Source of the DNA: Gammaproteobacteria bacterium
GTDB lineage: Bacteria > Pseudomonadota > Gammaproteobacteria > SZUA-152
Direction: 5' to 3'
NCBI GenBank assembly: GCA_030617485.1
Contig: JAUWVK010000031.1
Location: 1-12,886 of the forward strand
Length of the DNA stretch: 12,886 nucleotides
Both the position numbers and the translations under genes were made by a program. Every line of letters starts with the position of its first letter. The stretch's first letter is position 1. Below, piece by piece: positions 1-5,438 of this stretch. The notes below the pieces were generated by a model. It was not told where the DNA came from. It saw nothing but the letters and a program-made list of their open reading frames with translations, and did no database searches.

Positions 1-28
1 CTTACGCCCTTGCCCTTCGGTCGGCTAG

Positions 29-166
29 CAGAGCTTTGGAAGTTCCTTTTTTCAAATAAACGAGCTATTGTTTAAATCAAAGCTGGAAGACATTGGAATA
101 AAGGAGCCGGAACTACAGGCTCCTTTCAAGGACTTGCCAAAATTCTCAAAAAAGAGAAAAAGCTGA
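29..166 (+). pseudogene. Possible C-terminal remnant of an unrecognised gene
   Basis: After an in-frame TAG (26-28) this frame is open for 45 codons to TGA at 164-166. It reads like a protein tail: an amphipathic stretch (KSKLEDIG) followed by a basic, proline-containing end (KDLPKFSKKRKS). It has no ATG and no ribosome binding site. The stretch before it (3-53) is open in another frame, and a run of six T at 47-52 lies where the two would join, so a single-base slip could have split one reading frame. I do not recognise the family. It may equally be chance in AT-rich DNA; the protein-like composition is the only support. Confidence 0.22.
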
Positions 167-212
167 TAATTGAGGTCTATCTTAAGGTTAAAAGGAAATT
201 AAGAAGAGTTTA

Positions 213-539
213 ATGTGGTTATCGTTGCGATATAATGAGAACTTTATAAAAAGAAAGAACTACAAATTAATATTGTTCAACAGAAAAATGATTGAAAAAT
301 TTGAATACAAGGGTTATTGGTGGTTACCTAACAGACCAGAAACAAAAATTCCGGGTACATTAACGTTTAACCCTGACGAAGGGGCAATATTAGATTTGGA
401 AGGTTCTTTTAAAGATGTTGGAGATCTGAAAAGGTTATTAAGACCAGAAGTTATCCTTGGGCCAGGACCATTTAATACAGGATTAAGCAGAATTCTTCGA
501 AAAGCTGGAAACTGGGTTTTATTTTTAGCGTCATATTAA
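213..539 (+). pseudogene. Truncated ApeA-like (HEPN anti-phage) protein, N-terminal domain only
   Basis: The 108-residue frame contains, from residue 26 (ATG at 288), a segment resembling the start of ApeA-type HEPN abortive-infection proteins: FEYKGYWWLPNRPE, then PGTLTFNPDEGA, LEGSFKD and PEVILG. Family members typically run several hundred residues, with the HEPN RNase domain at the C-terminus. Here similarity stops after about residue 83 (ILG), and an unrelated 25-residue tail leads to TAA at 537-539. The HEPN domain with its RX4-6H motif is therefore absent, so the fragment should not act as a nuclease. The start is uncertain. ATG 213 overlaps the TAA of the preceding frame (TAATG) and has AAGAAGAG five bases upstream. 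ATG 288 gives the family-like N-terminus but lacks a ribosome binding site. A strong terminator follows at once. The family call is from memory of the conserved opening motif. I infer a decayed defence gene, though a short expressed protein cannot be excluded. Confidence 0.6.
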
Positions 540-574
540 AAAGGCCAGAATGAATCATCATTCTGGCCTTTTTT
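538..574 (+). terminator. Strong, probably bidirectional intrinsic terminator
   Basis: A perfect 11-bp stem (GGCCAGAATGA with TCATTCTGGCC) closes a 4-nt loop (ATCA, 554-557). Six T follow (569-574) and five A precede (538-542), so it could work on both strands. It begins inside the stop codon of the ApeA fragment and would also end a minus-strand transcript coming from the 22-codon ORF at 602-670. Confidence 0.9.
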
Positions 575-601
575 CCCTAAAAAATAGGGCGTATACCTGT
601 A

Positions 602-670
602 TTAAGCGGTAAGCATGCCTATGAAAGCAGTTGCAAAAAGTATTACAAAAAACGTTATTGCTAGACTCAT
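602..670 (-). CDS. Putative 22-residue single-span membrane microprotein
   Basis: The minus strand reads ATG (670-668) to TAA (604-602) and encodes MSLAITFFVILFATAFIGML followed by TA. Nearly the whole protein is one hydrophobic helix without charged residues, so it would sit in the inner membrane. AGGGG (683-679) lies 8 nt upstream of the ATG, a textbook ribosome binding site, and the bidirectional terminator at 538-574 lies just downstream on this strand. Length and composition resemble the tiny accessory subunits found with respiratory and transport complexes, but I recognise no specific family and no partner gene is adjacent. That it is a gene is inferred from start, ribosome binding site, hydrophobicity and terminator together. 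Chance is possible for an ORF this short. Confidence 0.5.
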   Translation of the reverse strand: MSLAITFFVILFATAFIGMLTA

Positions 671-745
671 AATATTATCCCCTAATAATAAAGTGGTTTT
701 TATATGCAGGTATCGATAAAAATCGACTAAAGGAGAGTAAAACAT

Positions 746-838
746 ATGTTATTGGCGGTCAATATTAGTAAAAACCATAATAAAAGTATGCATAAATACA
801 CCAGCAAATATATAGCACACATAGTCTCCATCGATTGA
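746..838 (+). CDS. Doubtful 30-residue ORF with a good ribosome binding site
   Basis: ATG at 746 is preceded by AGGAGA (731-736) at 9 nt, among the best Shine-Dalgarno sequences in the window. It opens 30 codons ending in TGA (836-838). The product is polar and basic (VNISKNHNKSMHKYTSKYI), with no membrane segment and no motif I recognise. No promoter or terminator is evident. It lies in AT-rich intergenic DNA upstream of the EF-G leader and may be a chance ORF or a gene remnant. Confidence 0.2.
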   Translation: MLLAVNISKNHNKSMHKYTSKYIAHIVSID

Positions 839-1001
839 AGCCATACTTCAGATAACAACAGGCGTTAATCATATTCAAACCATTATATCTGCAAGTTTCA
901 CCATTGATTTCATATCAAATGTGGCTTTACACTATTAACTAGCTGACTAACGGGTATTTCACTGTGTCCTTACAATTCGCACACATTTTGCGTATTTGCG
1001 T
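839..1001. other. AT-rich intergenic DNA without a recognisable gene
   Basis: Together with the short candidates at 602-838, this forms a gap of about 600 nt between the ApeA fragment and EF-G. I see no tRNA, rRNA, riboswitch or credible long ORF on either strand. The only ordered elements are a 15-nt dyad at 904-918 (TTGAT, 5 nt, ATCAA) and a short inverted repeat (TGAAG/CTTCA) near 835-850. Confidence 0.4.
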
Positions 1002-1007
1002 TATAAT
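1002..1007 (+). promoter_or_regulatory. Candidate -10 box of the EF-G promoter
   Basis: A perfect TATAAT lies about 140 nt upstream of the EF-G start codon, in a GC-rising stretch (TTGCGTATTTGCGTTATAAT) unlike the AT-rich DNA before it. No good TTGACA-like -35 hexamer is found at 16-18 nt, so the promoter would rely on the -10 box or an activator. Transcription from here would give a 5' leader of roughly 130 nt. Confidence 0.45.
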
Positions 1008-1120
1008 GGGCGGTTTGGTGCACTTGGCTTCGCTTCGCGCGGGGTATCTTCTTTGAATTGAGTGTTTCCGGGGATGTGCCACTGATTAAGAACGTATTTT
1101 TGGGACCAATATTACAAACC

Positions 1121-1142
1121 TTTTAGAGAACTTTTAGAGAAC
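1121..1142 (+). repeat. Tandem duplication of an 11-mer at the EF-G ribosome binding site
   Basis: TTTTAGAGAAC occurs twice head to tail (1121-1131 and 1132-1142), and the second copy ends 4 nt before the EF-G ATG. Each copy carries an AGAGA, a weak Shine-Dalgarno sequence. The second is correctly spaced for the start and the first lies 11 nt further upstream. Confidence 0.8.
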
Positions 1143-1146
1143 TGAC

Positions 1147-3231
1147 ATGACTGATCTAACCCTATACAGAAACATCGGCATATTTGCTCACGTTGATGCC
1201 GGTAAAACCACCACTACAGAACGTATTCTCAAGCTCACCGGTAAAATCCATAAGCTGGGCGAAGTGCATGACGGTGCCGCGACCACTGACTTCATGGAAC
1301 AGGAGCAGGAACGTGGTATCACGATTCAGTCTGCGGCCACCTCCTGCGTGTGGGACGATCATCGTTTGAATATTATCGATACCCCTGGACACGTGGATTT
1401 CACTATCGAAGTGTATCGTTCTCTCAAAGTGCTTGATGGCGGTGTGGGTGTATTTTGTGGTTCTGGTGGTGTTGAGCCTCAGTCAGAGACCAACTGGCGT
1501 TACGCTAATGAGTCAGAAGTGGCCCGGGTTATCCTGGTGAACAAGATGGATCGCATTGGTGCTGATTTTTATCGTGTGGTCGCGCAGGTAGAAAAAGTGC
1601 TGGGTGCGAATCCGCTGGTGATGGTATTGCCTATCGGTATAGAAGATGATTTCAAAGGTGTTGTTGATCTACTGACCCGCAAGGCCTGGGTATGGGATGA
1701 TTCGGGTGATCCTACCAAATACTCTTTAGATGACGTGCCTGCCGATATGACCGACAAGGTCGAAGAATGGCGCGAAAAACTCATCGAAACGGCTCTGGAT
1801 CAGGACGATGATTTAATGGAGAAATACCTTGATGGTGAAGAGCCTTCTATAGACGATATCAAGAAGTGTATCCGCAAGGGTACTATCGCACTAGATTTCT
1901 TCCCTACCTACTGTGGTTCTGCGTTCAAGAATAAAGGTATTCAGCCAGTACTGAATGCGGTGGTGGACTACCTGCCCAACCCGACGGAAGTTAAACCCCA
2001 GTCTGAGACTGATGAAGATGGTAACGAGACAGGCAAACTTGCCATTGTTGATCCCGAAAAACCATTCCGTGCTCTGGCTTTCAAAATCATGGACGACCGT
2101 TTTGGTGCTTTGACCTTTATTCGTGTTTATTCCGGCAAACTGAAAAAAGGTGAAACCGTCGTTAACACTTTCACCGGCAAAAATGAACGTATTGGCCGTA
2201 TTGTTGAAATGCATGCCGACGAGCGTATTGAGCTGGATTCCTGTCAAGCTGGCGACATCGTGGCCTTTATCGGTCTGAAAAATACCCAGACGGGCCATAC
2301 TCTGAGCGACATGAAAGATGTGGGTACACTGGAGCCGATGGTATTCCCGGATCCGGTCATTTCCATTGCAGTGGCCCCTAAAGACAAGGGCGGCTCTGAA
2401 AAAATGGGTATTGCGATCGGTAAAATGATTGCGGAAGACCCTTCATTCCGCGTTGAGACGGATCAGGACAGTGGTGAAACCATCCTCAAGGGCATGGGTG
2501 AGCTGCATCTTGATATCAAGGTTGATATTCTCAAACGTACTCACGGAATTGAGCTGGAAGTCGGTAAGCCGCAGGTAGCCTATCGTGAAACCATCACCGA
2601 GCGTGTTGAAGACAGCTACACTCACAAGAAACAATCCGGTGGTGCAGGTCAATTCGGTAAAATTGATTACATCATGGAGCCTGCAGAACCCGGTAGCGGT
2701 TTTGAATTTGAATCCAAAGTAACGGGCGGCAACGTGCCCAGAGAGTACTGGCCTGCGGTTGAAAAGGGTTTCAAGGGCATGCTGGATAAGGGTGTGCTGG
2801 CCGGTTACCCGGTATTGGACCTAAAAGTTACCTTGATGGACGGTGCTTTCCACGCCGTTGATTCCTCGGCCGTAGCGTTTGAAACTGCTGCCAGGGGTGC
2901 GTTCCGTCAGACTATGCCGAAAGCCGGTGCCCAGATCATCGAACCTATCATGAAGGTGGATGTCTACACACCCGAAGATCATGTGGGTGATGTGATTGGT
3001 GATCTTAATCGCCGTCGCGGCATGATCAAGTCACAGGAGCCGGGTGTTACTGGCGTGCGCATTAAAGCCGATTGCCCATTGAGTGAAATGTTTGGATACA
3101 TTGGCGATTTGCGCACCATGACTTCTGGGCGTGGCCAATTCTCCATGGAGTTTTCACATTATTTACCATGTCCAAAGAATGTGGCTGAGGATGTTATTAA
3201 ACTTGCCGCGGAGAGAAATGCTAAAAAGTAA
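1147..3231 (+). CDS. fusA2: Elongation factor G, second-copy (EF-G2/FusA2) type
   Basis: Cytoplasmic translational GTPase that drives ribosomal translocation or, with RRF, recycling. All five G motifs are intact: AHVDAGKT (14-21), RGITI (56-60), DTPGH (78-82), NKMD (132-135) and GSAFKNKG (257-264). Domains II and III follow (GELHLDI at 451-457). Domain IV has [12 protein letters not shown] (493-504) and the tip histidine in [10 protein letters not shown] (H569), and domain V ends with [13 protein letters not shown] (651-663). At 694 residues it is full length. It stands alone, with no rpsL, rpsG or tuf beside it, as do the additional EF-G copies of many gammaproteobacteria. Sequence features such as THKKQSGG and [10 protein letters not shown] suggest this second-copy type, although the subclass is inferred. 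In Pseudomonas aeruginosa the two EF-Gs divide translocation and recycling, which may or may not apply here. The start follows a weak AGAGA site, and tandem terminators isolate the gene. Confidence 0.95.
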   Translation: MTDLTLYRNIGIFAHVDAGKTTTTERILKLTGKIHKLGEVHDGAATTDFMEQEQERGITIQSAATSCVWDDHRLNIIDTPGHVDFTIEVYRSLKVLDGGVGVFCGSGGVEPQSETNWRYANESEVARVILVNKMDRIGADFYRVVAQVEKVLGANPLVMVLPIGIEDDFKGVVDLLTRKAWVWDDSGDPTKYSLDDVPADMTDKVEEWREKLIETALDQDDDLMEKYLDGEEPSIDDIKKCIRKGTIALDFFPTYCGSAFKNKGIQPVLNAVVDYLPNPTEVKPQSETDEDGNETGKLAIVDPEKPFRALAFKIMDDRFGALTFIRVYSGKLKKGETVVNTFTGKNERIGRIVEMHADERIELDSCQAGDIVAFIGLKNTQTGHTLSDMKDVGTLEPMVFPDPVISIAVAPKDKGGSEKMGIAIGKMIAEDPSFRVETDQDSGETILKGMGELHLDIKVDILKRTHGIELEVGKPQVAYRETITERVEDSYTHKKQSGGAGQFGKIDYIMEPAEPGSGFEFESKVTGGNVPREYWPAVEKGFKGMLDKGVLAGYPVLDLKVTLMDGAFHAVDSSAVAFETAARGAFRQTMPKAGAQIIEPIMKVDVYTPEDHVGDVIGDLNRRRGMIKSQEPGVTGVRIKADCPLSEMFGYIGDLRTMTSGRGQFSMEFSHYLPCPKNVAEDVIKLAAERNAKK

Positions 3232-3237
3232 CTCTTG

Positions 3238-3262
3238 CGCACTGTAAGTGCGGTTATTTTTT
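3238..3262 (+). terminator. First of two terminators after EF-G
   Basis: A 6-bp stem (CGCACT/AGTGCG) with a 3-nt loop (GTA) starts 6 nt after the EF-G stop codon and is followed by GTTATTTTTT. It is weaker than the hairpin just downstream; together they form a tandem pair. Confidence 0.55.
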
Positions 3263-3268
3263 GCTAAG

Positions 3269-3303
3269 AAAAAGCCCTGGTCAGTAGTGACTGGGGCTTT
3301 TTT
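3269..3303 (+). terminator. Second, strong terminator after EF-G
   Basis: AAAAAGCCC pairs with GGGCTTTTT (9 bp), and the stem extends inward through TGGTCA/TGACTG with two G-T wobbles to a 4-nt loop (GTAG). Six T close it (3298-3303) and the A-run on the left arm makes it potentially bidirectional. It separates EF-G from the qmcA cluster. Confidence 0.9.
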
Positions 3304-3419
3304 ATTGGGTGGCTTTTATTACAAAATGTCTTAACAAAATGCTGATCACTATGTGTATACAATTTTTGGGACTGGCGTAATATGGGCTCACATCATGTTG
3401 GTAACAGGGAGCATATATA

Positions 3420-4337
3420 ATGATTGAATTTGGTTTTGGTACGTTTGCGCTGGTTCTCGTTGGGCTGGCGATTGCCGTCATATTTGCCGGTGTAAAAATG
3501 GTCCCACAGGGGCATCGATACACAGTAGAACGTTTCGGTAAATTTACGCGGACATTACAGCCGGGCTTGCATGTCATTGTTCCTGTCGTTGATCGCATTG
3601 GTCACAAGGTCAATGTGATGGAGCAGGTGCTTGATATCCAACGCCAATCCATTATTACCAAAGACAACGCTACTGCTTCGGTGGATGGTGTACTTTATTT
3701 TCAAATCATGGACGCAGCCAAAGCATCTTATGAAGTTAACAACCTCACTTATGCTATCCACAATCTGGGCACGACGAATCTCAGAACAGTGATGGGTTCA
3801 ATGGATCTCGATGAGTTGCTGTCGAAACGTGATGAAATTAACGCTCGTCTGTTAAATGTTATTGATCAGGCCACCAATCCCTGGGGCATTAAAGTCACAC
3901 GAGTTGAGATCAAGGATATTAATCCACCTCAGGATATACAGCAGGCCATGGCACAACAAATGAAAGCCGAACGTGAAAAACGTGCGGTGGTACTTGAAGC
4001 GGAAGGTATTAAGCAGGCAGAAATCGAACGTGCTACCGGCGAAAAACAGGCGGCCATACTCGAAGCTGAAGGGCGTTTAGAAGCCGCAAAGCGTGATGCA
4101 GAAGCGCGCGAACGTTTGGCGGCCGCTGAAGCGAAAGCAACAGAAGTGGTGTCGAAGGCCATTGCTGCTGGAGACATTAATGCCATCAATTACTTTGTGG
4201 CCCAGAAATATATCGGTGCGCTGGAAAAAATGGGTACTGCCGAAAATAGCAAAATGATTTTTATGCCGTTAGAAGCCAGTGGGATTATTGGTGCGATTGG
4301 TGGAGTGACGGACCTTGTTAATCAGGTGAAAAAATAA
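3420..4337 (+). CDS. qmcA: QmcA-type SPFH (stomatin/paraslipin) membrane protein
   Basis: Inner-membrane scaffold of the SPFH/band 7 superfamily, which forms large oligomers and influences membrane protein quality control (E. coli QmcA is linked genetically to FtsH and HtpX). One N-terminal membrane helix spans about residues 4-26. The SPFH core follows, with MVPQGHRYTVERFGKF, PGLHVIVPVVDRI, TKDNATASVDGVLYFQI and the conserved TNLRTVMGSMDLDELLSKRD. An alanine- and glutamate-rich coiled coil runs from about 175 to 240, and a glycine-containing C-terminal segment comes last. The length of 305 residues equals that of E. coli QmcA. GGGAG about 9 nt upstream supports the start. The NfeD-family partner ybbJ follows on the same strand, as in E. 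coli, which strengthens the assignment over HflK/HflC. Confidence 0.93.
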   Translation: MIEFGFGTFALVLVGLAIAVIFAGVKMVPQGHRYTVERFGKFTRTLQPGLHVIVPVVDRIGHKVNVMEQVLDIQRQSIITKDNATASVDGVLYFQIMDAAKASYEVNNLTYAIHNLGTTNLRTVMGSMDLDELLSKRDEINARLLNVIDQATNPWGIKVTRVEIKDINPPQDIQQAMAQQMKAEREKRAVVLEAEGIKQAEIERATGEKQAAILEAEGRLEAAKRDAEARERLAAAEAKATEVVSKAIAAGDINAINYFVAQKYIGALEKMGTAENSKMIFMPLEASGIIGAIGGVTDLVNQVKK

Positions 4338-4338
4338 T

Positions 4339-4361
4339 AGCTCTTTTTTTAGTAAAGAGCT
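4339..4361 (+). other. Hairpin between qmcA and ybbJ
   Basis: AGCTCTTT (4339-4346) pairs perfectly with AAAGAGCT (4354-4361) across a 7-nt loop, starting right after the qmcA stop codon. The right arm is the first unit of the 14-bp tandem repeat. There is no T-run after it, so it is more likely an mRNA stabiliser or attenuator than a full terminator. Confidence 0.5.
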
Positions 4362-4420
4362 GTTAGTAAAGAACTATTCGTAAAGAGCTGTTAGTAAAAA
4401 ACTATAAGTAAAGAACTGTT
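4351..4420 (+). repeat. Five tandem copies of a 14-bp unit, plus a degenerate sixth
   Basis: The consensus unit is AGTAAAGARCTGTT. Copies lie at 4351-4364, 4365-4378, 4379-4392, 4393-4406 and 4407-4420, each differing by one to three bases. A decayed sixth copy (4421-4434, AGTCATGAGGTATT) contains the GAGG Shine-Dalgarno of ybbJ. The array fills almost the whole qmcA-ybbJ gap. Units alternate GAGCT and GAACT, so some can pair with the upstream AGCTC arm at 4339-4346. Confidence 0.9.
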
Positions 4421-4438
4421 AGTCATGAGGTATTGGTT

Positions 4439-4879
4439 ATGATGGAATCTATAAATTACTGGCACTGGTTTATTGCCGGTGTTGTATTAATTGTTCTTGA
4501 GGTGTTTGCGCCAGGCGCCTTCTTTTTATGGTTAGGTGTGTCGGCAGGGGTTGTTGGTTTAATTCTTGTGGTGTTTCCAGATATGGGCTGGGAAAGCCAG
4601 TTTCTATTTTTTGCGGTGATTTCTGTGGTTAGCATCGCAGCCTGGAGGATCAGACTACAAAAACATCCAACTCAGTCGGAAGATGACAGCCTGAATACTC
4701 GCACCAAAGAATATATAGGACGTGTTTTCCCCCTGTCTGATCCTGTTGAAAATGGGTATGGAAAAATTCATGTGGATGATTCTTTCTGGCAGGTAAATGG
4801 ACCGGATTGCGCAGTCGATAAAAAAGTTAAGGTTATATCGGTAGATGGTATGGTGCTGAAAGTCGAGCCGGTAGAGTAG
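4439..4879 (+). CDS. ybbJ: NfeD-family membrane protein YbbJ, partner of QmcA
   Basis: Short NfeD protein of the inner membrane that works with SPFH proteins. Three hydrophobic helices lie at about residues 8-28, 30-48 and 55-70. A soluble OB-fold follows (about 85-146), with the YbbJ pattern LNTRTKEYIGRVFPL, PVENGYGKIHVDDSFWQV and a final VKVISVDGMVLKVEPV. Length (146 residues) is close to the roughly 150 of E. coli YbbJ, which it resembles through the C-terminal half. I chose ATG 4439 because GAGG (4427-4430) is 8 nt upstream; a TTG at 4433 would put the site too close, and ATG 4442 is a near-equal alternative. The gene lies about 100 nt after qmcA across a tandem repeat that could tune expression. 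There is no serine protease domain, so it is the short class. Confidence 0.9.
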   Translation: MMESINYWHWFIAGVVLIVLEVFAPGAFFLWLGVSAGVVGLILVVFPDMGWESQFLFFAVISVVSIAAWRIRLQKHPTQSEDDSLNTRTKEYIGRVFPLSDPVENGYGKIHVDDSFWQVNGPDCAVDKKVKVISVDGMVLKVEPVE

Positions 4880-4916
4880 TGCCTATCCTCTGGATAGTTG
4901 AAGAAAACAGCATTCG

Positions 4917-5414
4917 ATGAAAGATTTTACTGATCAGATGCAGGTTACAGACAGGGTGGATATGCCACATGTCATTAATTTTATACTCGATAAATTGGTA
5001 GGCTACGATGTTCGCTTGCTAGAATCGATTAAATTATTACCACTTAATAAAAAAGCATTATTGCATGGTTGTTGTACCTATCCGGTAAGAACAAAGCCTC
5101 GCGCAAGGACTTTTAAAAGTGGTTATCGTTTGCGTGCTAGCGTGAACATTAAGCTGGCGCCACCATTCGCATACAATCATTGGGCTAGAATCCCTTCCCG
5201 GAATTACCAGCAAGGCTGGTATTCAGGTCCTAAGGAATTTAGATTCGAAGACCTGGATCAGGCAGCCGTTCATACGTTATCCCATGAGGTCTTTCACATG
5301 CTTGCACATTCACGTCAGCTGAAAGAAAAGAATACAGAAGCAAATGCCAACTGGTTTGCGGACCGTTGGGTAGAAGATTATCGGCAGTGGGCAGATATAG
5401 AAGATGTGAGTTAG
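4917..5414 (+). CDS. Small putative zinc metallopeptidase-like protein (HExxH)
   Basis: I do not recognise a named family. The 165-residue protein has HEVFH (123-127), the zinc-binding and catalytic signature of zincins, followed by MLAHS and then NTEANANWFADRW (E141), which fits a HExxH...E metallopeptidase and recalls the EANxFA element of ImmA/IrrE-type proteins. A cysteine pair (C52, C53) lies in HGCCTYP. There is no signal peptide or membrane helix, so it should be cytoplasmic. The N-terminal half is unlike known peptidases to my eye. The start is uncertain: ATG 4917 has only a weak GAAGAA upstream, and ATG 4962 has AGGGTGG in front and would remove 15 residues. It begins 37 nt after ybbJ, possibly in the same transcript, and converges with the ATPase gene. 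Confidence 0.65.
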   Translation: MKDFTDQMQVTDRVDMPHVINFILDKLVGYDVRLLESIKLLPLNKKALLHGCCTYPVRTKPRARTFKSGYRLRASVNIKLAPPFAYNHWARIPSRNYQQGWYSGPKEFRFEDLDQAAVHTLSHEVFHMLAHSRQLKEKNTEANANWFADRWVEDYRQWADIEDVS

Positions 5415-5438
5415 TAAAATAAAACCGTTCTATCAGGA

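Noticed and set aside
100..126. Hairpin AAAGGAGCC / GGCTCCTTT with a 9-nt loop, considered as a terminator or integron attC remnant.
   Set aside because: No T-run follows on either strand, and no attC core sites (GTTRRRY/RYYYAAC) were seen. It may be a chance inverted repeat in coding-remnant DNA.
904..918. TTGAT-TTCAT-ATCAA as an FNR/ANR box upstream of EF-G.
   Set aside because: The arms match the consensus but the spacer is 5 nt instead of 4, and the site is about 90 nt upstream of the TATAAT, not at an activating position.
1891..2298. 135-codon minus-strand ORF inside EF-G.
   Set aside because: It lies wholly within a full-length, motif-complete EF-G; its product has no recognisable features and it has no promoter or ribosome binding site context.
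3929..4189. 86-codon minus-strand ORF opposite the qmcA coiled coil.
   Set aside because: Its serine/alanine-rich product is the mirror of the repetitive Ala/Glu/Lys coiled-coil coding sequence.
4351..4434. Tandem repeat considered as a CRISPR array.
   Set aside because: Units are 14 bp and abut directly with no spacers, and no cas genes are present.
5415..5438. Terminator between the convergent zincin-like and ATPase genes.
   Set aside because: Only a weak TTCTAT/ATAGAA dyad that extends into the ATPase stop codon region, without a proper T-run on either strand.
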